From NCBI GenBank assembly GCA_934693235.1, contig CAKUUY010000014.1, positions 1 to 40,629 of the forward strand: 40,629 nucleotides of DNA, in the 5' to 3' direction. Below, one piece after another: positions 30,538 through 37,792 of the stretch; the first letter of the stretch is position 1; every line of letters starts with the position of its first letter. The notes beneath the pieces were generated by a model. It made no database searches. It saw nothing but the letters and a program-made list of their open reading frames with translations, and was not told where the DNA came from. The stretch is from an uncultured Candidatus Melainabacteria bacterium (GTDB lineage Bacteria; Cyanobacteriota; Vampirovibrionia; Gastranaerophilales; Gastranaerophilaceae). Position numbers and translations under genes: made by a program.

Positions 30538-32523
30538 TTAATCATTTCCGTTATATATTCTTATGTAATTCCAATAAGTTCTGAAAACTTTTTTTACGTA
30601 GTTTTGTGTTTCTGGATATGGAATTTGTTCTACAAATTCGTCGGTATCATTGTAGTGGAGAGAGGTTTTCCAATGTTGAATAGAACCAATTCCGCCATTG
30701 TATGCCGCAATTGAAGAAATATCATAACCTTCTAAATTCCTTTTTAAAAACAGGTAATAATAATTTCCTAACTCAATATTTTGGTATGGATTAAATAGTG
30801 CTTCAGAGACATTCAAGCCTAATCCCATCTTAGAATTAATTTCACTCGCGGTTGCAGGCATGATTTGCATTAAACCGCTTGCGCCGACTGAACTTTGAGC
30901 TAAAGGATCAAAATAACTTTCTTCTCTAATTAGTGAAAGAATTAGTGGAGCATTATTTCCTGTCAGTTTTACGTATTTTAAAACGTCGTCGTAAAATATT
31001 ACAGGATAAATTAATCGCCATCTCAAATCGAATTTATCTGGTTTTTGTTCGATTTTTTCCATTGCATCTCTTGCAACAAGCATAGAGTGTGAGTAATCTC
31101 CTTTTTTATACAAAACCCAACTGCGAACGAAATCGTCATCAGTCAACTCGTTTACGACATCATAATCTTTTAGATCAACCAGTTTTACAATAATGTTGCT
31201 GCGAGTGTATTTATACGGATAAGCAACAGGTTTTGGATTTATGTATCCGGTAATCAAAGGTCCTTGTATGTGGCTGAGCTTTAAATACGCTCTGTATGCG
31301 TAGTATGAATCAGGATATTTGTTGATTACGGATTTGTAGTAACTTGTATATTCGTCATAGTTGTTTGTTTTTTCAGCAATTTTACCGAGCCAGTACATAA
31401 CCATTGGCGCAGAATTTGAATTTGGGAATTTTTTTAAATGATCCATCCCGATTTTTCGAGCGTTTTGCAAATCGCCTGATTTGATTTTTGCAAAAAATAT
31501 GTTAGATAAAGCGTCTGCAGAAAATTGACCGTTTGGGTATTTCAAATACAAATTGCTGTAACAACCTGCTTTTTCGTTTTGTGGAGAGTTTTGGCATTTA
31601 AGATTTAAAAGGTAGTCTCGCCCTTTACCACCGGAAAGTCCGAGTAATCTGTTTATTGCTTCATTTTTTGAATTTGCTAACTTTAAATAGATATCAATTG
31701 CATCATAAATGTCTTTATCAGGAACATATTGAGAGCGTTTTTGTAATCCGTTCTCTGTCAAAAACTTTGCTCTTGGTAGATTTTTCATTGCGTAAGAATT
31801 TTTTACATCAAGAGCCCAGTTTTCATTTATATCGGCTTTTTGCAAAAGTTCTTGAGCTTTTGTGTAATCCTCAAATAAATAACAAGAATTTGCCATCAAC
31901 AAGTAGTCGTCTTTGTTGATATTATCTGCAAATTCTAACCAATTATCCACTGCGTTGAGTGCAAGTCTTCCTGATGGCGCCTTGGTTAAATAGTGTCTAA
32001 AATGATTTTGAACATCATCTTTTGCAGATGTTGGGATGATTTTTGAATCTTTATACTTGTTTTTTAAAATTACACCCAGATAGTATTCTGAAGCGATTGC
32101 ATAATCTGTGTTTGGTGCGTTATGAATTACATTTTCAAAATATTTTTTTGCAAGTTGCGGGTGAGATTCAACCAGTTTTTGTCCTGCAAGATAACGAGAA
32201 CGAATACTTAATTTGTGTTTAGGGTAATTGTTGAATAAAATTTGATATTGCTTGATTTCAGATTTGTTATCTCCAAGCATTTTTGCGCATTCTGCTCTGT
32301 GGTATATTGCAATAGGTTTAAGTTTTGAAAATACTGTTACTTTAGAGAATAAATAGTATGCATTTTGATAATTTCCTTTTGAAAAATCGTCTAACGCTGA
32401 AGAATAGATTTCATCCGTTTTGGCTTGCGGTTGATAAAACGCTCCAAAACCGAGTCCGACAACCAGTATAAAACCAGCTGAAATTCCGGCTATTACCCTC
32501 TTTTTCTTATCCCAATCAAACAT
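30538..32523 (-). CDS. Soluble lytic murein transglycosylase (Slt70-like)
   Basis: The 661-aa envelope enzyme cleaves peptidoglycan glycan strands to anhydro-muropeptides. One N-terminal transmembrane anchor (RVIAGISAGFILVVGLGFG) is followed by a long superhelical TPR-like region (about 40-500). The C-terminal SLT domain has LILSLIREESYFDPLAQSS with catalytic Glu, then GASGLMQIMPATASEI, LGNYYYLFLKRNLEGY and SIAAYNGGIGSIQHW. Similar in length to E. coli Slt70 but membrane-anchored rather than secreted. It runs convergently into prepilin copy C with abutting stop codons. Confidence 0.92.
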   Translation of the reverse strand: MFDWDKKKRVIAGISAGFILVVGLGFGAFYQPQAKTDEIYSSALDDFSKGNYQNAYYLFSKVTVFSKLKPIAIYHRAECAKMLGDNKSEIKQYQILFNNYPKHKLSIRSRYLAGQKLVESHPQLAKKYFENVIHNAPNTDYAIASEYYLGVILKNKYKDSKIIPTSAKDDVQNHFRHYLTKAPSGRLALNAVDNWLEFADNINKDDYLLMANSCYLFEDYTKAQELLQKADINENWALDVKNSYAMKNLPRAKFLTENGLQKRSQYVPDKDIYDAIDIYLKLANSKNEAINRLLGLSGGKGRDYLLNLKCQNSPQNEKAGCYSNLYLKYPNGQFSADALSNIFFAKIKSGDLQNARKIGMDHLKKFPNSNSAPMVMYWLGKIAEKTNNYDEYTSYYKSVINKYPDSYYAYRAYLKLSHIQGPLITGYINPKPVAYPYKYTRSNIIVKLVDLKDYDVVNELTDDDFVRSWVLYKKGDYSHSMLVARDAMEKIEQKPDKFDLRWRLIYPVIFYDDVLKYVKLTGNNAPLILSLIREESYFDPLAQSSVGASGLMQIMPATASEINSKMGLGLNVSEALFNPYQNIELGNYYYLFLKRNLEGYDISSIAAYNGGIGSIQHWKTSLHYNDTDEFVEQIPYPETQNYVKKVFRTYWNYIRIYNGND

Positions 32524-32650
32524 TATATTTATATATTAACAAAAAACAAATTTTTATTCAAGAAAGTAAAGTTTTCGTTGCGTACAAGTTTGTTTTATAA
32601 AGAAAAGTTACATTAAGATGTTAGTGTTTAGTTGGTGGTATATTTTATAG

Positions 32651-32677
32651 TATAATATTTATGGTTAATTCAGGAGG
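32651..32677 (+). promoter_or_regulatory. -10 box and ribosome binding site of manC
   Basis: TATAAT (32651-32656) with a poor -35, then a full AGGAGG (32672-32677) only four bases before the ATG. Confidence 0.45.
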
Positions 32678-32681
32678 TTGA

Positions 32682-34070
32682 ATGTACGGAATTATATTGG
32701 CGGGTGGTTCAGGAAGCAGGTTGTGGCCGTTGTCGAGAGAACTTTATCCTAAACAATTATTGAATTTGATTTCAGATGAAAGTTTGTTACAAACTACTTT
32801 TGAATTGTTGAACTGTTGCATGCCGAAAGAAAATATTGTTAGTGCGACAAATACAAAACATGTTGCAAATGTTAGGATGCAACTTTCTGAATTGACAGAA
32901 AGTCCCGTGGTTTTAGGTGAACCTGTCGCAAAAAATACGGCTCCGGCAATAGTTACGGCTACTAAATATATTGTACAAAAATCGAATTCAGACCCGATAA
33001 TTCTTGCTGTGCCATCAGATCTTTTGATTAAAGATAATGAAAAGTTTGTGTCTACAATTAAAAAGGGTGAAAAACTTGCAGAACAAGGTTATATTGTAAC
33101 TTTTGGAATTAAACCGGATTATCCGGAAATCGGTTACGGCTATATTGATACAGCTGAAAAAATAGGTGATGGGTTAAAGGTTAAAAAATTTGTTGAAAAG
33201 CCTGGTTTAGAAAAAGCCAAAGAATATTTAAAAGAAGAGTCTTTCTATTGGAACAGCGGAATCTTTATGTTTAAAGCTTCAACTATTTTAAGTGAAACCG
33301 CAAAATATGCTCCTGAAATTGCTAAAATCGCTGAAAACTTTGATTTTGCCGAAAATAATCAAATTTCATTTGTTGATTTTGATAAGATGCCGAATATTTC
33401 AATTGATTACGCTGTTATGGAAGAATCAGATAATATTGCATTGGTTAAGCTAGAAAGTGATTGGTATGATATCGGTTCATGGCAAGCGATTTACAATGTG
33501 AGCAAAAAAGATGAAAACGGAAATGTTTTTGTCGGGCATGTGTTGGATGAAAATTCTAAAAATTCGTTTGTGTATGCATCGTCAAAACTTGTTGCCACTA
33601 TAGGCTTGGAAGATACTGTTATCGTAGAGACGGAAGATGCGATTTTGGCTTGCAAAAAGGACAAGACTCAAGAAGTAAAACAGGTTTATGAAACTCTGAA
33701 AGAACAAAATGATAATACTCATCTTGTGCATAAAACAGTTTATCGACCATGGGGATTTTACACTGTAATTGCGCAGGGAGATGGATTTTTGACAAAAATT
33801 ATTCACGTAAATCCGGGACAAAAATTGTCGGTTCAATCTCACAATTTTAGAAGTGAACATTGGGTTGTTTTGTCAGGAACTGCAAAGGTTGTTTTGGAGG
33901 GCAAAGAATTAATTCTTTCTCCCGGGCACAGTGTGGATATTCCACTGAAAGCAATCCATTCATTACAAAATCCGTTTGATAAAGATATTGAAATTATTGA
34001 GGTTCAAAAAGGCGATCCGCTTATAGAAGAGGATATTATCCGTTACGAGGATATGTACGGTAGAGCGTAG
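32682..34070 (+). CDS. Mannose-1-phosphate guanylyltransferase / mannose-6-phosphate isomerase
   Basis: This is a 462-aa bifunctional-type enzyme. The N-terminal nucleotidyltransferase makes GDP-mannose from mannose-1-phosphate and GTP: ILAGGSGSRLWPLSREL with the following YPKQLL, VEKPGLEKAKEYL, and YWNSGIFMFKAS. The C-terminal cupin domain has VYRPWGFYTVIAQGDGFLTK, QKLSVQSHNFRSEHWVVLSG and PLKAIHSLQNP. The PMI-type domain normally isomerises fructose-6-phosphate and mannose-6-phosphate. GDP-mannose supplies LPS, capsule or glycoprotein sugars. It is monocistronic and followed by repeat R2. Confidence 0.93.
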   Translation: MYGIILAGGSGSRLWPLSRELYPKQLLNLISDESLLQTTFELLNCCMPKENIVSATNTKHVANVRMQLSELTESPVVLGEPVAKNTAPAIVTATKYIVQKSNSDPIILAVPSDLLIKDNEKFVSTIKKGEKLAEQGYIVTFGIKPDYPEIGYGYIDTAEKIGDGLKVKKFVEKPGLEKAKEYLKEESFYWNSGIFMFKASTILSETAKYAPEIAKIAENFDFAENNQISFVDFDKMPNISIDYAVMEESDNIALVKLESDWYDIGSWQAIYNVSKKDENGNVFVGHVLDENSKNSFVYASSKLVATIGLEDTVIVETEDAILACKKDKTQEVKQVYETLKEQNDNTHLVHKTVYRPWGFYTVIAQGDGFLTKIIHVNPGQKLSVQSHNFRSEHWVVLSGTAKVVLEGKELILSPGHSVDIPLKAIHSLQNPFDKDIEIIEVQKGDPLIEEDIIRYEDMYGRA

Positions 34071-34078
34071 TTTTAGTT

Positions 34079-34212
34079 AATAAGTTACTAGGACGTTAAG
34101 ACGCTAAGACGTTAAGTTCTTTTCGTTTAAAGGACTAACAAATATAGCTGATGAAAATATCTTAACCGATAAGAACTTAGTGCCCTAGTGCCTTAGTAAC
34201 CTAGTAACTTTT
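34079..34212. repeat. CTAAG-type inverted repeat element R2, copy 2
   Basis: The arms (about 34080-34120 and 34172-34211) are 40-bp imperfect complements. They are built of 8-9-nt units containing CTAAG, CTAGG or TTAAG. The outer 11 bases (AAGTTACTAGG) pair perfectly. The element sits just after the manC stop codon and could act as a terminator-like stem. Confidence 0.75.
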
Positions 34213-34276
34213 TCATCCATCAAAATCCAAATCCCACCCAAAAAAATCTCCCCATGTAACGAAATGTAAAGATAAG

Positions 34277-34305
34277 TTTAAAATAGGCTCAAACCCAGTT
34301 ATAAT
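34277..34305 (+). promoter_or_regulatory. Shared-type promoter, copy 2
   Basis: TTTAAA (34277-34282), a 17-bp spacer and TATAAT (34300-34305). It has the same elements, spacing and flanking words (GAAATGTAAAGAT, GGCTCAAACC, TAATGCCTC) as the promoter at 16552. Confidence 0.65.
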
Positions 34306-34310
34306 GCCTC

Positions 34311-34335
34311 TATGCTATGCTATGCTATGCTATGC
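34311..34335 (+). repeat. TATGC tandem repeat, five units
   Basis: Five TATGC units begin 6 nt after the -10 box, at the expected transcription start. The sequence GCGCACTGTG follows, as at the 16.6-kb copy, where there are four units. Confidence 0.88.
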
Positions 34336-34410
34336 GGCGCACTGTGTCAACTTTTTAGCTCTACATGTTTTCATGAATATGTAGGTAAAAAATTGAAAGG
34401 TCATTGTGAT

Positions 34411-35412
34411 ATGGGTACAGTGAATTTAACATCTGTCTCTACAGATTTTGCAAGAAGCTATTTAACAAACAATCCAAAAGCGACTGAACAGGATTTACAG
34501 GTTGGTTTGAGAAATCATTTGCAAGAATTGAAAAAAAGTGGTGCAAAGATTTCTAATAAACAAATTGCGCAAGCAAATGCGACTGTAGCTAATCTTTATA
34601 AAGTCACATCAGCTGAAATTAAAGCAACGATGTTGCCAAATGTTTCAGCAACAGTAGAAACTGCCGTAAATGGGTTAAATACTCAACAAGCGCGTGTTTC
34701 TTATCCAAAATACAACGCTCATTTAGCTGCGGATCACCATTATGAAAACTTGAGAGGTTTGGATAAAAAAGCCAGAAATAATTTGCACAAAAAGAATTTA
34801 GCTGATGGAAAAGCTGTTTTTGGGGGTGACGCTTATCAAGAATGGTTAAAGGAAAATCATCCTGAATTACTTGAATCGGAAACTCCAAAGCCGATTTCTA
34901 ACAAGAAAAACAAAAAAGAAGTTAATGAAGATTATCAAAGTTCCCAAAAAAGAAAAGTAGCTAAGAAAAATACAGAAGCTAAATCTAAAACAGAGCATAA
35001 AAATAGGCGAAATACAAAATCATCAAGAAATGTAGAATATTGTACTTCGCAAGGTATTATGACTAAACCGGCAAAAAGGCAATATGATTCAGTAAAAAAT
35101 GCTCTTGATGGAAATCTAAATATTTCAGTTAATGAAGAGGCAAATTCGACATTGAAAAAAATGAAAGAATATTATCAAAATTTGGAATCAGCAGTGGAAA
35201 CACCAACACCAAAAACATCAGTATCAGCACCGAAACCGACCTCAACAACAGGTAATACTACTGCGCAAGCTGCCAGAGATATTGCCAAAGAGGTGAAAGG
35301 AAGTAAACTGGGTTGGATTGCCGGTATTGGTGCGGGATTAGTTGCTATAGCCGGAATTGTTTCTATGAATAGGAAAGATTCCCCCCAAAAAGAAATGAAC
35401 GAAGTAGCATAG
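34411..35412 (+). CDS. Hypothetical protein with basic linker and C-terminal membrane segment
   Basis: No family was recognised. The 333-aa protein starts MGTVNLTSVSTDFARSYL at the ATG at 34411, with GAAAGG 10 nt upstream. An upstream in-frame ATG at 34312 lies within the TATGC repeat and is rejected. The N-terminal half (1-150) is helical. Residues about 160-225 are a very basic, probably disordered stretch (Lys/Asn/Arg-rich). A Thr/Pro-rich linker (VETPTPKTSVSAPKP) precedes one hydrophobic helix (LGWIAGIGAGLVAIAGIV) near the C-terminus, so it may be tail-anchored. It is the first gene of a two-gene locus sharing flanks with 16707. Confidence 0.6.
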   Translation: MGTVNLTSVSTDFARSYLTNNPKATEQDLQVGLRNHLQELKKSGAKISNKQIAQANATVANLYKVTSAEIKATMLPNVSATVETAVNGLNTQQARVSYPKYNAHLAADHHYENLRGLDKKARNNLHKKNLADGKAVFGGDAYQEWLKENHPELLESETPKPISNKKNKKEVNEDYQSSQKRKVAKKNTEAKSKTEHKNRRNTKSSRNVEYCTSQGIMTKPAKRQYDSVKNALDGNLNISVNEEANSTLKKMKEYYQNLESAVETPTPKTSVSAPKPTSTTGNTTAQAARDIAKEVKGSKLGWIAGIGAGLVAIAGIVSMNRKDSPQKEMNEVA

Positions 35413-35468
35413 ACTAAAAAAGTTACAAATAAATATAAGTAAAAGTAAAAAAGAAAAGGAGAAAATTT

Positions 35469-36158
35469 ATGTCAGTAACATCAGTTATGGGAAAAGTAGT
35501 TAGAACAATATCTAAAATGGAGGGTTCTGCAGGAAAGATTACATTGACTCCCAAACAAGCAGAATTAATGGCTGGGACACAAGGAGGAGAAGCTGTATCT
35601 AAGCTTATGTCAGAATTTGGTGTTACTCATGTAGATGTTGCTTATAAAGCAGAGTCAAATTATGCAATTGCAGCTTTGAAATTGAGAAAAGGTAAAAATG
35701 TTGTAGGTAGCGGAGCTGTTTCTATTCAAAATCCTGGAACTCAAAATTCTGTCGTAAAATACAGAGCTTCTGTGGGCGAAAATGGCAAAGTATTGACATC
35801 AAACGGATTTGTAGATGCAGGTGTTCCGGCTGATAGTAGAGATATCGCATTTTCAATGTCTAGAAAAGGTGATAATATGGCTGCAGATGTCGCTATTGGA
35901 AAAACTGCCGCAAGCCATGTTAAAGCTAATGAAGCAGGTATGAGAGAATTAGCAAGTAGTTTGCCTGAAGGTGAAGAATTGATCTCAGAAGCTAACAAAG
36001 GTCATTGGACATTGCAACAAAAAATGGATGAGTGCTTGCAAGTGATACGTAGAGCTCTTCAAGGACCTGCTGAAGATCCAAGAGCAAGAGCAGTCCAACA
36101 TTTTGACAAATATATTGATTCTACAAAATTGTCAGAAAAGTATAGTCGTTGTGAATAA
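35469..36158 (+). CDS. Hypothetical protein, second gene of the shared-flank locus
   Basis: No family was recognised. The 229-aa protein starts MSVTSVMGKVVRTISKMEGS with AAAGGAG about 7 nt before the ATG. A beta-rich segment (KGKNVVGSGAVSIQNPGTQ, then VVKYRASVGENGK) is followed by a helical C-terminal part (WTLQQKMDECLQVIRRALQG). There is no signal peptide or membrane helix. It lies 56 nt after the preceding gene, shares its promoter and ends at the shared-type terminator at 36216. It does not visibly resemble the 16707 product. Confidence 0.6.
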   Translation: MSVTSVMGKVVRTISKMEGSAGKITLTPKQAELMAGTQGGEAVSKLMSEFGVTHVDVAYKAESNYAIAALKLRKGKNVVGSGAVSIQNPGTQNSVVKYRASVGENGKVLTSNGFVDAGVPADSRDIAFSMSRKGDNMAADVAIGKTAASHVKANEAGMRELASSLPEGEELISEANKGHWTLQQKMDECLQVIRRALQGPAEDPRARAVQHFDKYIDSTKLSEKYSRCE

Positions 36159-36215
36159 TAATTGAAATGTGCCTTTAAAGTAGGTTGGGCATACTTGCCG
36201 ACTTCAACTAAAAAT

Positions 36216-36250
36216 AAAGGTGGAAGAAACGAAAGTCTCTCCACCTTTTT
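36216..36250 (+). terminator. Intrinsic terminator, shared type, copy 2
   Basis: AAAGGTGGA (36216-36224) pairs with TCCACCTTT (36240-36248) and is followed by more Ts. The same stem and the following word GAGAACTTATAAGTATCCAA occur after the 16707 gene. Confidence 0.85.
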
Positions 36251-36301
36251 ATATATGAGAACTTATAAGTATCCAAAATTTTTAAAGTTGTATGGGTAGT
36301 C

Positions 36302-36375
36302 ATTCTGAGCGGTTAGCGAAGAATAGCAAGAAGTTTTAACAAAATTCTTCGGACATAAATAATTGCTCTCAGAAT
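36302..36375. repeat. Nested inverted repeat (ATTCTGAG type)
   Basis: Outer arms ATTCTGAG (36302-36309) and CTCAGAAT (36368-36375) enclose inner arms CGAAGAAT (36317-36324) and ATTCTTCG (36344-36351). The left end resembles the TCATTCTGAGCG...GCGAAGAAT repeats known between genes of many bacteria. Confidence 0.6.
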
Positions 36376-36435
36376 TGTATGTGTTAAGTAATTTGTTGAC
36401 AAAATAAAAGCTATTCAAAAAATTTATTTTGAAAC

Positions 36436-36672
36436 TTTTCTTCTCGCCGAGGGAGAGAGCGCAGTTGTTTGTGAGCTTTTGCGAACTTTACAAATGCGGA
36501 GAGAGGGGTTAAACAAATAAGTTTTTGTCTCTCGGCATAAGGTGAACAAGACTACTCACATCAACCCCTCGGCACAAGGTGGACAGGGGCACACACATTA
36601 CACCAACCCCTCTCTCGTATCCGTAATTCACTGCGTTCAAACGGCTACTCTCTCTCCCTCGGAGAGAGGAAA
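36436..36672 (+). repeat. Dispersed intergenic repeat R1, copy 2
   Basis: This is the reverse-complement relative of 52-262, extended by an internal partial duplication (the CACAAGGTGGACAGGGG word occurs in two variant forms). Shared words include GAGAGGGGTTAAACAAATAA, AATTCACTGCGTTCAAACGG and CTCTCTCCCTCGGAGAGAGG. Together with 36159-36435 and 36673-36829 this makes a 670-bp gene-free stretch made largely of repeats. Confidence 0.75.
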
Positions 36673-36775
36673 TTTTACAATTATGGTATTTTCTACAAAT
36701 ATTATTTTGTCAATAAATTATTTAACATACAAAAAATGACAAAAATTGCTGCTATTTATATAAATAATTTTTTAA

Positions 36776-36820
36776 CTGATAAGAACCTAGTGCCTTAGTA
36801 ACCTAGTAACTTTTGCCTAT
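36776..36820. repeat. Half copy of repeat R2
   Basis: GATAAGAACCTAGTGCCTTA followed by GTAACCTAGTAACTTTT matches the right arm of the element at 34172-34211. The left arm is absent nearby. Confidence 0.65.
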
Positions 36821-36829
36821 TTTTGCATC

Positions 36830-37636
36830 TTAGCTTAGTACCACTCTCAACTCCATATAATATCCATCATTCAACAAATCATAAAACTGTCTTGTTACGT
36901 TTGGTGCGATTGCTTCAACCCATTCTCTATCAAGGTAAAGACCCTCAACTAATCTTGCAAATAATTCGCATGGCTTTTCATAATATTTTTTATATTTATT
37001 AATTCTTGCAGATATTCTGGATTGTTTCTTTTGGTAAGAGTGAAGTCTTATGTAGGCTGCAAAGGCAGGTGGGATATCTGAAAAATCTTTTTCTATATTA
37101 TCAATTGAGAAAAGTTTTGTTGTTTTTCTGAAAAATCCGCCCTCAATTAGGCGAACTCTGTCATATTTTAACAAATATCGTGCATTCGACCGTTTTATGT
37201 ATCTTTCAAATTCTTTAAACTTTTTTGAGCGTTGAAATTTTGGATAATAATTTTTTACAATAGTTTCTTGTTCTTTAATTTTTTGTTTAACTCTGTCTTT
37301 GTGTTCGTAAAGTCGTACACAAAGAGAATTGTTGTCTACAAAATTTGTAACTTTTATAAGCTCTTCTTGGTAAATTGGATTGTTAGATTTAAAAATAATT
37401 TCTAATGTACCGCCGGTTTTATTCATGTCAGGTTCAAGTTTTGAATGAATATAGTGTGCAAATTCATGCAAAAGAGTCGGAACAAATCTGTTCTCAGAAA
37501 TATTTTTTGAAATATCTATTCTGTTATTTAGAAAAAATCCCTGATGTCCACGAGCTTTTGTGCTAGTGTGGACTGTTAATCCTATGGATTTAAAATATTT
37601 AATAAGTTCATTTGCATTCATAGAAAAATTATACAT
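36830..37636 (-). CDS. Putative zinc metallopeptidase (HExxH)
   Basis: The 268-aa protein has LLHEFAHYIHSK at about residues 54-65, a HExxH zinc site. A later ELFARLVEGLYLDREW segment could supply the third ligand. The middle is very basic and helical. There is no signal peptide. It is loosely reminiscent of zincin-type phage or ImmA-like peptidases but not placed in a family. The ATG at 37636 is the longest start. A second at 37621 lies six bases after a TATAAT box (37633-37628) and may be the real, leaderless start. A half copy of repeat R2 lies just beyond its 3' end. Confidence 0.6.
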   Translation of the reverse strand: MYNFSMNANELIKYFKSIGLTVHTSTKARGHQGFFLNNRIDISKNISENRFVPTLLHEFAHYIHSKLEPDMNKTGGTLEIIFKSNNPIYQEELIKVTNFVDNNSLCVRLYEHKDRVKQKIKEQETIVKNYYPKFQRSKKFKEFERYIKRSNARYLLKYDRVRLIEGGFFRKTTKLFSIDNIEKDFSDIPPAFAAYIRLHSYQKKQSRISARINKYKKYYEKPCELFARLVEGLYLDREWVEAIAPNVTRQFYDLLNDGYYMELRVVLS

Positions 37637-37792
37637 TAAAATTTAGCTCTTCAAAGTTAATCTGAAAAAATAAATTGTTACAAAAATGTAACAAATGAAG
37701 TCCATGTTTTAAAGTTTTGGGCTAGAAATGTCGTAATTAAGAGTAAAGACATGTAAGTTACTAAGACAAATTGAAAGGAAATCGGTACTAAA

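Noticed and set aside
34312..34410. N-terminal extension MLCYAMLC... of the 34411 gene
   Set aside because: It is a translation of the TATGC repeats and the leader region, which lie at the predicted transcription start. The ATG at 34411 has a ribosome binding site and a better N-terminus.
36542..36739. ORF within repeat R1 copy 2
   Set aside because: The frame arises from the repeat sequence itself, has no ribosome binding site and is not open in the other R1 copy.
36830..37636. Toxin-antitoxin or ImmA/ImmR pair involving the HExxH protein
   Set aside because: No XRE gene is adjacent to it and no phage genes surround it; only the HExxH motif supports the call.
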